Positions 25,986 through 33,988 of a stretch of DNA of 64,000 nt are shown piece by piece; positions within the stretch are counted from its first letter, which is position 1; each line of letters opens with the position of its first letter. Location of the stretch: the NCBI RefSeq assembly GCF_024398035.1, contig NZ_CP073748.1, positions 3,649,001-3,713,000 of the forward strand, given 5' to 3'. A model generated the notes under the pieces. The model made no database searches. It was given only the letters and a program-made list of their open reading frames with translations, and was not told where the DNA came from. Position numbers and translations under genes: made by a program. This DNA is from Kordiimonas sp. SCSIO 12603 (GTDB lineage Bacteria > Pseudomonadota > Alphaproteobacteria > Sphingomonadales > Kordiimonadaceae).

Positions 25986-28196
25986 ATGACTGAAACAATT
26001 CGTTTTGAAGTAGATGGCGACGGCATTGCACTTCTAACAATCGATCTGCCAAACACGGGCATGAACGTATTCAACGCACAGCTTATCGAAGACCTGGACA
26101 CATGTGTGGATAAGGTTCTTGCTGATGACGCGATCAAAGGTGCGGTTATCACATCTGGTAAGCCGGCGTTCCTTGCAGGTGCCGACCTTAACATGCTTGG
26201 CGGCCAGGCTGGCGGCGATGCAACACCAGAAGAAGCTTTTGAAAGCGCTTTCCGCCTGAATAAAATCCTTCGCAAGATGGAAACAGGTGATAAGAACCGT
26301 AAAGTTCTAGCAAAAGAAGGCACAAAGCCTTTTGCAGCTGCTGTTAACGGCCTTGCGCTTGGTGGTGGTTTCGAACTTGTTCTTGGCTGTCACTACCGTG
26401 TGCTAGCAGACGTGCCTAGCATGCAACTTGGTTTCCCAGAAGTTCAAGTTGGCCTGCTTCCGGGTGCTGGCGGTACCCAGCGTCTACCACGCCTGATTGG
26501 TATTCAGGCAGCAGCACAAGCAATTACAACAGGCAAGCCTTTCAAAGGCCAAATGGCTGTTGGTCTTGGCATTGCTCAAGAAATCGCACCGCTTGAAGAT
26601 GTGGTAACGAAAGCCAAAGAATGGGTTAAAAAATCTCCTTCTGCGCTCGCTCCGTGGGATAAGAAAGGCTTTAAATACCCAGGCGGCTCTGGCGCAATGC
26701 ATCCAGGCAGCGTGCAAACATTTGTTGGCGCGAACGCTATGGCTCAAAAGCAAACACAGCATAACTATCCTGCTGTGCAGGCGATCCTTTCTTGCCTGTT
26801 TGAAGGTGGTGTTGTTGATTTCGATACAGCGATCCGTATTGAAAGCAAATATTTCATGAGCCTTCTTGCTGATCCGGTTGCCGGCAACATGATCCGCAGC
26901 CTGTTCATTAACAAGCAAGCTGTTGAAAAAGGGTCCCTTCGTCCTGAAGGTATCGAGCGCAAGAAAGTGAAACGTCTTGGTATGCTTGGTGCTGGTCTTA
27001 TGGGTGCTGGTGTTGCTTATGTTTCAGCGAAAGTAGGCATGGAAGTTGTGCTGTTAGACCGCGATGAAGCATCTGCTGAAAAAGGTAAAGACTACAGCCG
27101 TAACCTTGTGAAAAAGGGTGTTGAGCGCGGTAAGGTTTCTCAGGAAAAAGGCGATGCCCTTCTTGAGCGCATCACAACAACATCAGATTATGCTGACCTT
27201 AAAGACTGTGATTTGATCATCGAAGCAGTGTTTGAAGCGGAAGACATCAAGAAAGATGTAACAGAGAAAACAGAAGCCGTTATTGGTGATGATATTGTGT
27301 TTGCTTCAAACACATCCACACTGCCAATTACTGGCCTCGCGAAAAACTTCTCTCGCCCACACCAGTTCATCGGTATTCACTTCTTCTCACCAGTAGACAA
27401 GATGCCTCTTGTTGAAATCATCATGGGTGAGAAAACTGACGATGCAACACTTGCTCTAGCGCTTGACTATGTAAGCCAGATCAAGAAAACACCAATCGTT
27501 GTGAACGATAGCCGTGGTTTCTACACAAGCCGCTGTTTCGGTACATACGTAACTGAAGGTTACGCGATGGTGAAAGAAGGTGTGAACCCTGCGCTTATCG
27601 AAAACGCTGGCAAGATGGCTGGTATGCCTGTTGGCCCACTTGCTGTGGGTGATGAGGTTGCGCTTGATCTATCCTACAAAGTAGGCATGGCAACGAAGAA
27701 GGCGCTCGGTGACGCATACGTGGAAAGCCCAGCAGACGGTTTCGTTGAAAAAATGGTTGTTGATCTTGAGCGCTTCGGCCGCAAGAACGGCAAAGGTAAC
27801 TATGTGTATCCTGAAGATGGTGGTAAGAAATACCTGTGGCCTGGTCTTCAGGACCATTTCCCGCTGTCAGACGAGCAGCCAACTGTAGATGAAGTGAAAT
27901 CACGTTTCATGGTCCGTCAGGCTGTTGAAGCAGCTCGCTGTTTTGAAGAAGGCGTTCTTATTGATGCGTCCTCTGGTGATATCGGTGCGATCTTCGGCTG
28001 GGGCTTTGCACCATTCACTGGCGGCCCGTTCAGCTTTATTGACACATACGGCGTTGCTGAATTCGTAGCAGAAGCAGACCGCTTAGCTCAAGCATACGGC
28101 GCGCGCTTCACACCACCGCAAATACTGCGCGATATGGCTGAAAAAGGTGAAACTTTCTACAGCAAAGGCGACACACGCGGCCGCCTCGCTGCATAA
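25986..28196 (+). CDS. fadJ: bifunctional enoyl-CoA hydratase / 3-hydroxyacyl-CoA dehydrogenase
   Basis: Catalyses the second and third steps of beta-oxidation. It has 736 residues from ATG 25986. A crotonase domain occupies about 1-200, with oxyanion segments PAFLAGADLNML and NGLALGGGFELVLGC and the catalytic glutamates in FPEVQVGLLPGAGGTQ. The NAD domain starts at LGMLGAGLMGAGVAYVSA near 332, and the catalytic histidine is in GIHFFSPVDKMP. Two C-terminal dehydrogenase repeats follow. The domain order is that of FadB/FadJ; FadJ or a related paralogue is the best name. A UUCG-loop terminator follows. Confidence 0.93.
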   Translation: MTETIRFEVDGDGIALLTIDLPNTGMNVFNAQLIEDLDTCVDKVLADDAIKGAVITSGKPAFLAGADLNMLGGQAGGDATPEEAFESAFRLNKILRKMETGDKNRKVLAKEGTKPFAAAVNGLALGGGFELVLGCHYRVLADVPSMQLGFPEVQVGLLPGAGGTQRLPRLIGIQAAAQAITTGKPFKGQMAVGLGIAQEIAPLEDVVTKAKEWVKKSPSALAPWDKKGFKYPGGSGAMHPGSVQTFVGANAMAQKQTQHNYPAVQAILSCLFEGGVVDFDTAIRIESKYFMSLLADPVAGNMIRSLFINKQAVEKGSLRPEGIERKKVKRLGMLGAGLMGAGVAYVSAKVGMEVVLLDRDEASAEKGKDYSRNLVKKGVERGKVSQEKGDALLERITTTSDYADLKDCDLIIEAVFEAEDIKKDVTEKTEAVIGDDIVFASNTSTLPITGLAKNFSRPHQFIGIHFFSPVDKMPLVEIIMGEKTDDATLALALDYVSQIKKTPIVVNDSRGFYTSRCFGTYVTEGYAMVKEGVNPALIENAGKMAGMPVGPLAVGDEVALDLSYKVGMATKKALGDAYVESPADGFVEKMVVDLERFGRKNGKGNYVYPEDGGKKYLWPGLQDHFPLSDEQPTVDEVKSRFMVRQAVEAARCFEEGVLIDASSGDIGAIFGWGFAPFTGGPFSFIDTYGVAEFVAEADRLAQAYGARFTPPQILRDMAEKGETFYSKGDTRGRLAA

Positions 28197-28218
28197 ATCA
28201 CTCCCCAATTAGCTAAAA

Positions 28219-28247
28219 GAAAAGGTCGCTTCGGCGGCCTTTTTTAT
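28219..28247 (+). terminator. intrinsic terminator of the merR-fad operon
   Basis: AAAGGTCGC and GCGGCCTTT close a TTCG tetraloop (28221-28242), followed by a run of T. It lies 25 nt after the FadJ-like stop. Confidence 0.9.
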
Positions 28248-28455
28248 TGGAAGCACCTGCACCATAAAGGGTAGTGCCAGCCCATAGACTAAAGAGAAAT
28301 GAACCACCAGAAAACCGGATGATTCTAATGAATGAGCCAATACAGGGGAAGAGAGCAGCTCAATCATTACCCTATCTGATGACAACTAACCTCTTCGCAT
28401 TCCAAGAGAATTTTCTAAGCCGTAACTATTTTTCAAAAACCTCTTGCTTTTAACA
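28248..28455. other. intergenic region before gntR
   Basis: About 200 bp without a convincing gene. No hairpin or promoter stood out until the large dyad at 28456. Confidence 0.5.
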
Positions 28456-28497
28456 TGTTCCGTATGTACCCATTAGTCACACGGTACATATGGAACA
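28456..28497 (+). promoter_or_regulatory. long inverted repeat, likely operator of the YtrA-type regulator
   Basis: TGTTCCGTATGTACC (28456-28470) and GGTACATATGGAACA (28483-28497) are 15-bp arms with one mismatch and a 12-nt spacer. It lies just before the gntR start. Such long dyads upstream of YtrA-subfamily regulators are typical autoregulatory operators. Confidence 0.75.
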
Positions 28498-28505
28498 ACA
28501 TAAAA

Positions 28506-28901
28506 ATGCAAATAATGATAGACATCGACAGCAACACCCCAATGTTCGCCCAACTGATTGAACAGATCAAAAAGGCGGTGCAGACGGATTCCATCAAGCC
28601 GGGAGATGGGTTGCCATCAATCAGGCAGCTCGCCAACGACTTGAATGTGAACAATAAAACAGTGGCAAAAGCATACCAATTGCTCGAGCGCGACAATGTT
28701 ATTCAAACCAAGGGCTATAGAGGCACCTTTGTGCATCCTGATGCCAAGGCAAACTGCAGCTTTGATTTGAATGCATGGGTTTTCGAAAAACTCAGCGAGA
28801 CGATAGAGACACTCCGAAAAGCAGGTGCAACAGACAGTGAAATCCGTATCGCCTTCGGGGATGTAATCAACAATAGAACCTTCAAAGAAAAAGAGGCGTA
28901 A
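28506..28901 (+). CDS. GntR-family transcriptional regulator, YtrA subfamily
   Basis: A winged-HTH repressor of 131 residues. The ATG at 28506 is used since the ATG at 28455 begins next to the operator dyad; ATG 28515 is also possible. No Shine-Dalgarno is visible for either. Motifs: NTPMFAQLIEQIKKAVQ, GDGLPSIRQLANDLNVN and NKTVAKAYQLLERDNVIQT, then a short C-terminal helical dimerisation segment (about 85-130) too small for a ligand domain, which defines the YtrA group. YtrA regulators usually control an adjacent membrane transporter or envelope gene. Here the next gene begins 1 nt after the stop. Confidence 0.85.
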   Translation: MQIMIDIDSNTPMFAQLIEQIKKAVQTDSIKPGDGLPSIRQLANDLNVNNKTVAKAYQLLERDNVIQTKGYRGTFVHPDAKANCSFDLNAWVFEKLSETIETLRKAGATDSEIRIAFGDVINNRTFKEKEA

Positions 28902-28902
28902 C

Positions 28903-29787
28903 ATGGCTATCACGACACTCATTCTGTATCTAGCTTTCCTTAGCCAGATATTCCTGCTTTCCTTTTACTATCCATCGAGATTTATAAAACGTGCTCGGTA
29001 TGTAATTGAAACATATCCGCCTACGGATTACCCAAAACTGTATCCCAGTTCATTCGGGTATGATTCTAAGGCTGCATATACAAGTGGATTAACCACTTAC
29101 AAAGTCATGAATGGTATCGCTATTTTGGTGGGCCTAGGGCTCCTCATCTGGGCAATCTACACAGGATATACACCGAGCCCAACAGGCGGTGAAGAAGTCA
29201 TCATAGTAGGATATCTGTTTGTGCAATCTTTCCCGCATATAAGGGCAGAAATAGCCGCCTACCAGCAACTTAAAGCAATGCAATATTTCGACAAAAGCAC
29301 CAAGCGAGTAGCCGAGCTAGCACCAAGAAAATTATTTGATTTCGTTTCACCAATAGCGGTGTTGGTCGCAGCGGTTCTTTTCATCAGTTGGCTTATGTTC
29401 TTCATTTCATCAGAAGGTTCCATTACAGAATGGCAAGACAACGTTTATATCTCGCTGACAATACTTATCGCTGTTCATGTCGGCTATATCTTCGCGATAC
29501 AGCAAGCTCTACACGGCAAAAAGCAAGACCCTCATCAAGCTACGAAAGACCAACTGGGTGCAATTGAAACCAAAGTGAAAATGTATGTTTATTCTCTGAT
29601 TTTCATGAACCTGTTTCTACTGCTCAATACGGCGATTGAAATATCAGGGCATGAGGTTCTCGACCCTATCGCTACTACTATATATTTTCAGGTCTTGGTT
29701 GGCTGCATCATGGAACTATTATTCCGTACCCACAAGGTTGAAGCCATTGATTATGAGGTATACCGGGAAACCAGCTCCCAACAATAA
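28903..29787 (+). CDS. multi-spanning membrane protein under GntR control
   Basis: A 294-residue protein of unknown family with six or seven predicted transmembrane helices (about 3-22, 66-88, 97-112, 148-170, 182-203, 230-248, 256-275). It has cytosolic-looking charged loops, such as RAEIAAYQQLKAMQYF and HGKKQDPHQATKDQL. It has no ATPase partner here. Coupling to a YtrA regulator suggests induction by a compound acting on the membrane or cell wall, as for other YtrA targets; this is inference. A terminator is at 29807-29833. Confidence 0.8.
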   Translation: MAITTLILYLAFLSQIFLLSFYYPSRFIKRARYVIETYPPTDYPKLYPSSFGYDSKAAYTSGLTTYKVMNGIAILVGLGLLIWAIYTGYTPSPTGGEEVIIVGYLFVQSFPHIRAEIAAYQQLKAMQYFDKSTKRVAELAPRKLFDFVSPIAVLVAAVLFISWLMFFISSEGSITEWQDNVYISLTILIAVHVGYIFAIQQALHGKKQDPHQATKDQLGAIETKVKMYVYSLIFMNLFLLLNTAIEISGHEVLDPIATTIYFQVLVGCIMELLFRTHKVEAIDYEVYRETSSQQ

Positions 29788-29806
29788 CAATACCCTAGCT
29801 CCAACT

Positions 29807-29833
29807 GGTGGCTGCCCCTACGGCCACCTTTTC
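29807..29833 (+). terminator. intrinsic terminator of gntR-membrane protein unit
   Basis: GGTGGC (29807-29812) pairs with GCCACC (29823-29828), followed by TTTTCT. The 10-nt loop is C-rich. It lies 20 nt after the stop. Confidence 0.65.
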
Positions 29834-29915
29834 TAACTCCGTAATACACACCTTTTCACTCCTGCCAAAAACTGTCATGCTCCTTCCCTATCCTTTACTG
29901 AGAAAAGGAATAACC

Positions 29916-30260
29916 ATGGCCTATGATGAATATTTAACCGACCGTTTCAGAACATGCCTAGAAGGTATTATGGATATCTCTGAAAAACGCATGATGGGCG
30001 GCGTTTGTTTTCTCATGAACGGGAATATGATTGGTGGAGCTGACCGCACTAAATCTGGCGAAGGCCGCTTTATGTTTCGTGTGGGCAAAGAAAATGAAAC
30101 CGAAGCCCTAACAAGAGAAGGGGCAACTATCATGGAACAAGGTGGCAGGCGTATGAGCGGCCTCATTTTTGTTGCAGAAGAAACTTGCGAAGCAGATGAA
30201 ATATTACAGGATTGGGTTTCACTTGCTTTAAGCTTTGTCTCTACCCTTCCGCCTAAATAA
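29916..30260 (+). CDS. TfoX N-terminal domain protein
   Basis: A 114-residue protein with the TfoX/Sxy N-terminal fold: EKRMMGGVCFLMNGNMIGG near residues 25-43 and RFMFRVGKEN after it. Full-length TfoX regulates competence; solo N-domain proteins are widespread and functionally unassigned. ATG 29916 follows AAAAGGAATAACC. The longer frame crosses the preceding terminator and has no ribosome site. It is 10 nt upstream of a DUF2461 gene, so probably co-transcribed. Confidence 0.85.
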   Translation: MAYDEYLTDRFRTCLEGIMDISEKRMMGGVCFLMNGNMIGGADRTKSGEGRFMFRVGKENETEALTREGATIMEQGGRRMSGLIFVAEETCEADEILQDWVSLALSFVSTLPPK

Positions 30261-30270
30261 GGATAACATC

Positions 30271-30930
30271 ATGGCTGGTTGGCATTTTGACCCAGAAATC
30301 ATTGTATTTCTGAATGACTTGAAAGCGAACAATACCAAAGATTGGTTCACAGAAAATAAGGCTCGTTTCACTGCAGATTACAAAGAACCGGCTGATTTCT
30401 TTAAAAACATTATGCAACACCAACTGGAAGACGCATTTGGCGAAAGCTATAACGCTAAAATATTCCGTATTTATAGGGACTTGAGATTTTCCAAAGATAA
30501 AACTCCCTATAATACCCATCTTCATATCTCTTTTGTACCATCAGGGCTGAAAAGCCTCGCCTGGTATTTTGGCCTACAGGCTGAAAATTTGGTGCTTGGT
30601 ACGGGTGTATTTGGTTTTGAAAAAGACCGCTTGAATAGTTTCAGGGAAACCATTGTCAGCAAAAAAGGGGATCAACTTGCAGATATCCTGGCTGATTTAC
30701 AGGAAAATGGTTTCCGCATTGGTAAACCAGATCTGAAAAAGATACCGCGGGGTTTTGATGCAGACCACCCCAACGCCTACCTACTTCGCTATAAAGGTTT
30801 AACGGTATGGCGCGACTTTGCTGATACCACACCAGCTACATCTGGAGATCTGACTGCTCTATGCACTGAAACCTACCGGGAGATGAAACCCTTCTTTGAT
30901 TGGATGCAATCTTTCTATCAAAGTTCTTGA
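30271..30930 (+). CDS. DUF2461 domain protein
   Basis: A 219-residue protein matching the DUF2461 pattern: an N-terminal LNDLKANNTKDWFTENKARF, then FRIYRDLRFSKDKTPYNTHLH, then a GVFGFEKDRL segment. The function of the family is unknown. It starts 10 nt after the TfoX-N gene with AAGGATAACATC upstream. Its 3' end overlaps the convergent ABC-transmembrane gene by 13 bp. Confidence 0.88.
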   Translation: MAGWHFDPEIIVFLNDLKANNTKDWFTENKARFTADYKEPADFFKNIMQHQLEDAFGESYNAKIFRIYRDLRFSKDKTPYNTHLHISFVPSGLKSLAWYFGLQAENLVLGTGVFGFEKDRLNSFRETIVSKKGDQLADILADLQENGFRIGKPDLKKIPRGFDADHPNAYLLRYKGLTVWRDFADTTPATSGDLTALCTETYREMKPFFDWMQSFYQSS

Positions 30931-31811
30931 ACTTCTTTCGCAGGCTCTTCAGCCTCCTCTATTGCCGGTGCATCTTTAAGGCGCCCCGTGATCTCTTGTG
31001 TACGAATATACTGCTGGTACATATAGGGAAGAATAATCACCCCTTCAGCAAACTGAGACGCATAGGTGATTATGGCGAATACATCCCCCATATTAGCACC
31101 AATAAGAAGTACGGAATCGTAAAGAGAAAAAGCAATCATCAACACCACAAACATATAGGTCAGGCCAAAGTTTCTGGCTTCAAGATCAGAAAGAGCAATC
31201 CTGTGTTTAACAAGGCTTCCGAAATGACCTTCAAGCTTTTCCTTCTGCCGGCTCATGAAAACCCGCGCCCTTGCCTCAAGCTCATTGTTGATGAGTTTAT
31301 TCAAGGAAATCATACGCTTCTTAGACAAGAGAAAAACCAGACCAATAAGAAGCGCAGCGCCCACAGCCACCGTCCCTGTTAAAGGTGCAATGATAAAGAG
31401 CATGATAAGTGCGCCGCCGATAGCGAACACTGACGACAATCCCATCGGCAGTTCATTCTCAAAAAAATCAATCACTTCCTTTAGAAGGTCTGCCCGGCCA
31501 ATGGCAGGAGACAAATCATCGTGGTTTTCAATGGCTTCGCCGGAAATATCTTCACTGATTTCCCGGTAAATAGCCCCATAAGCACGAGTATCATAGAAAC
31601 GCCGGAGGGTGCCAACCACGATCATTCCCACTTCAACGCCAAGGAATATATAAATCCCCAACCATTCTTTCTCCACAAGGCCGTTAATTGCCATACCAAG
31701 GGCCAAGGGCTCAAGAACCCTTAACAAGTTCTCGAGCACCAACATTAAGAATGTAATGGATATCTTGCCGCTAAATTTCTTTAGAATTTTACCGTGCGTA
31801 ATGTTTTCCAA
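30918..31811 (-). CDS. orphan ABC-exporter-type transmembrane domain protein
   Basis: A 297-residue membrane protein with the six-helix type IV ABC exporter fold (helices about 18-40, 50-70, 130-150, 152-172, 235-255, 262-280). The coupling and linker areas resemble exporter domains (YGAIYREISEDISGEAIENHDD and ARARVFMSRQKEKLEGH). There is no nucleotide-binding domain in this gene or in the neighbours, and the protein ends in an acidic, Pro/Glu-rich tail. It is third after DUF2141 and desaturase genes on the same strand (61-bp gap). It may use a distant ATPase or be a domain with a new role. Confidence 0.75.
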   Translation of the reverse strand: MENITHGKILKKFSGKISITFLMLVLENLLRVLEPLALGMAINGLVEKEWLGIYIFLGVEVGMIVVGTLRRFYDTRAYGAIYREISEDISGEAIENHDDLSPAIGRADLLKEVIDFFENELPMGLSSVFAIGGALIMLFIIAPLTGTVAVGAALLIGLVFLLSKKRMISLNKLINNELEARARVFMSRQKEKLEGHFGSLVKHRIALSDLEARNFGLTYMFVVLMIAFSLYDSVLLIGANMGDVFAIITYASQFAEGVIILPYMYQQYIRTQEITGRLKDAPAIEEAEEPAKEVQEL

Positions 31812-31872
31812 AACTACCTCCCCATCAAACCTGTACCCTATGTAAAGGCTTGCATATCCTTTTCAAGGAATT

Positions 31873-32751
31873 CTAATCTTTCCTAGGTTCCCAATCAGGC
31901 GGTAGGAAAAATGCTTTGATTTTATTGCCGAGACCAGGCGCGTTCCACATGCGTTTAGCGAGCCATGTAAAACCGCAAAAGAACACTACAAACGGATTTA
32001 CGCTGTTGATTGGCTCTGTCACGCCGTAAACAACCTTCTCTTTTTCTTCTTCAAAGGTACCGAACATACGGTCCCAGATAATGAAAATACCGCCATAGTT
32101 TTTATCCAGATACTGTGGGTTAGATCCATGATGTACTCGGTGATGAGAAGGCGTGTTCATCAAATATTCAATCGGCCGAGGAAACTTGCCGATGGTTTCT
32201 GTATGCAGAGCCGTTTGATATAGCTGAACCATAGCTTCAGCAAATAAAATCAAGAAGGGATTAAAGCCCATCAATGCCAATGGCAGATGGAAGAGAATTG
32301 GCATTACGCCATCAAGCGGTCCAAACCGGTACGCCACCGAAATATTAAAATATGGCGAGCTATGATGAACCGCATGTGTGGCCCATCCAAAGCCTACCCG
32401 GTGCATAAAACGGTGCTCCCAATAATAAGCAACATCGGCGAGAACGAGTCCTGCTAATATCGTCCATCCATTGATCGGTAGCTGCGTAACACTAAAATAA
32501 TCAAATGCAATAAAGAACGCAGATGTATAAATACCGATAAATGCCAAGCCAATCCCAAGAAAACCAACAAGCGTTAGAAAGTTAGCCACAGTATCGCCAA
32601 TAATATTCCAAGTAAGAGCTTTTTTGACCAAAAGCCGCAGCATTTCAAAGCCGAGAAAAATCATAGCAAACAGGAAGAACCAATCATCAATGGCAATCTC
32701 AAGACCATAGATTTCCATTTCAGTGAAAGGAGTATTCAGAAATTCCATCAT
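31873..32751 (-). CDS. sterol desaturase / fatty acid hydroxylase family protein
   Basis: A 292-residue diiron membrane enzyme. The histidine boxes are HRFMH near 118, HAVHHSS near 131 and HHRVHHG near 204, with four to five membrane helices (about 22-42, 55-85, 96-112, 150-175). Family members hydroxylate or desaturate sterols, fatty acids or carotenoids. The substrate is unknown. It is 15 bp after a DUF2141 gene and opposite a TetR regulator. Confidence 0.9.
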   Translation of the reverse strand: MMEFLNTPFTEMEIYGLEIAIDDWFFLFAMIFLGFEMLRLLVKKALTWNIIGDTVANFLTLVGFLGIGLAFIGIYTSAFFIAFDYFSVTQLPINGWTILAGLVLADVAYYWEHRFMHRVGFGWATHAVHHSSPYFNISVAYRFGPLDGVMPILFHLPLALMGFNPFLILFAEAMVQLYQTALHTETIGKFPRPIEYLMNTPSHHRVHHGSNPQYLDKNYGGIFIIWDRMFGTFEEEKEKVVYGVTEPINSVNPFVVFFCGFTWLAKRMWNAPGLGNKIKAFFLPPDWEPRKD

Positions 32752-32766
32752 ATCCGCCTCCTCTTA

Positions 32767-33240
32767 CTATTTATAATAATGCATTTTTACAGACACCGTC
32801 CGTGTTTCATTGCCAACAGGTACGCTGGCCTTACGGAAGGATGGCTGATCAAGCGCATGCCTCGCCCCCGACATACCATATCCTTCAAGCGGTTCGTCGC
32901 CTCTGATATCGAAAACCCCATTTGCGTTTTCATCATGAAATAAAACCACAGCATAGTTACCTTGCGGTAAATCATGAAAACTAAAACCAGCAGCCTTACT
33001 CTTCAGCTTCATGGTGATAGCCGCGTATGCTGCGCGCTCATTATTATCATCATAAGCACGTTTGGTATCATGAATAGCCACCATCAACTGGCCTTTTGCA
33101 TCCCTGATATTGGTTACATGCACAGTTAAAGTTCCTGTCTGCTCCTTTTTGGTAGATTTTACTTCTGTACTTTCCGCGGAACAAGCAGTTGTACTTGCCA
33201 GGATAAAAAAGCTAGAAACAAGCAAGTTTTTAATATTCAT
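32767..33240 (-). CDS. exported DUF2141 family protein
   Basis: A 157-residue secreted protein with an N-terminal signal (hydrophobic about 6-18, ending TTACSAE, a weak lipobox). A DUF2141 domain covers about 40-157: LTVHVTNIRDAKGQLMVAIHDT, then FHDLPQGNYAVVLFHDENANG and DEPLEGYGMS. ATG 33240 (or 33243) is preferred because AAGGA lies 4-7 nt upstream. First gene of the operon with the desaturase, facing a TetR gene; operators are between them. Confidence 0.85.
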   Translation of the reverse strand: MNIKNLLVSSFFILASTTACSAESTEVKSTKKEQTGTLTVHVTNIRDAKGQLMVAIHDTKRAYDDNNERAAYAAITMKLKSKAAGFSFHDLPQGNYAVVLFHDENANGVFDIRGDEPLEGYGMSGARHALDQPSFRKASVPVGNETRTVSVKMHYYK

Positions 33241-33260
33241 CATACGATCCTTCATTTATG

Positions 33261-33316
33261 ATCAATTTTGACAATAAATAGGGACTGAATAATAAATTGT
33301 CAACATTGACAATTTA
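33261..33316 (+). promoter_or_regulatory. TetR operators between DUF2141 and tetR genes
   Basis: A perfect inverted repeat, TAAATTGTCAA (33293-33303) and TTGACAATTTA (33306-33316) with CA between, lies 12 nt before the tetR start. A related, less perfect site, ATCAATTTTGACAAT, is at about 33261-33275 near the divergent gene. Both are likely bound by the adjacent TetR. Confidence 0.75.
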
Positions 33317-33327
33317 TGGAGATATAT

Positions 33328-33903
33328 ATGGCACGCCCAAGTGTGAAGGAAAAACGTACCGAGGAAATTTTAAACGCGTTTGAAAAATGCGTTGCTCGCT
33401 TTGGCGTGGAAGGTTCAACGCTTGAAAAAATTGCTGAAGAAGCAGGCCTCAGACGCAGCCTTTTGAGACACTATGTCGGTAACCGAGACGAACTGATCGA
33501 TGCCCTTATTGCACGCTATATTGAACGTTCAGATGCTGACATGCAATTGCTGACCACCACACTCAAAGGCGCATCTGCTGAGAAATTTATTGACTATTTA
33601 TTCTATGAAGAAGGTGATCTCACAGCACAGGTTTCACAGGCTTTGATGGTGGCGGCCGCAGAACATGAAAACATTCGACAACAACTCTCGCTGTGGAACC
33701 AAAAATTTCACACTCAGTTAATCCATATTCTCCTTACCATGTATCCTGATGTTGCGAAGGAGGACCTTCATATTATCAGCACTGGCATAGAAGGGATTTA
33801 CCTGAATGCCGTTTCCTTCAATGTACTTGATGACATGGACAATATGAAAGCTGCTTCAAAAATTGCAGCCTTACGTTTGTTGAAAACTCTAGAAGCGAAA
33901 TAA
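33328..33903 (+). CDS. TetR-family transcriptional regulator
   Basis: A 191-residue repressor. ATG 33328 has GGAG 6-7 nt upstream; the ATG at 33316 is inside the operator. The HTH is at about residues 12-55: EEILNAFEKCVARFGVEGST, then LEKIAEEAGLRRSLLRHYVG and NRDELIDAL. The C-terminal half is a helical ligand/dimer domain. It is divergent from the DUF2141-desaturase-ABC operon and shares its control region. The ligand is unknown. Confidence 0.9.
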   Translation: MARPSVKEKRTEEILNAFEKCVARFGVEGSTLEKIAEEAGLRRSLLRHYVGNRDELIDALIARYIERSDADMQLLTTTLKGASAEKFIDYLFYEEGDLTAQVSQALMVAAAEHENIRQQLSLWNQKFHTQLIHILLTMYPDVAKEDLHIISTGIEGIYLNAVSFNVLDDMDNMKAASKIAALRLLKTLEAK

Positions 33904-33905
33904 CA

Positions 33906-33933
33906 TTGCCAATGTAACCTCTGGATATATACT
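33906..33933 (+). promoter_or_regulatory. candidate promoter of TPR/oxygenase gene
   Basis: TTGCCA (33906-33911), a 16-nt spacer and TATACT (33928-33933). Transcription would start near 33940, 50 nt before the proposed TTG start. Confidence 0.35.
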
Positions 33934-33988
33934 TTCTGAATATTCCAAAAAAACTGATCCCACGGATCCCAGATATCTGAGCTTTTCA

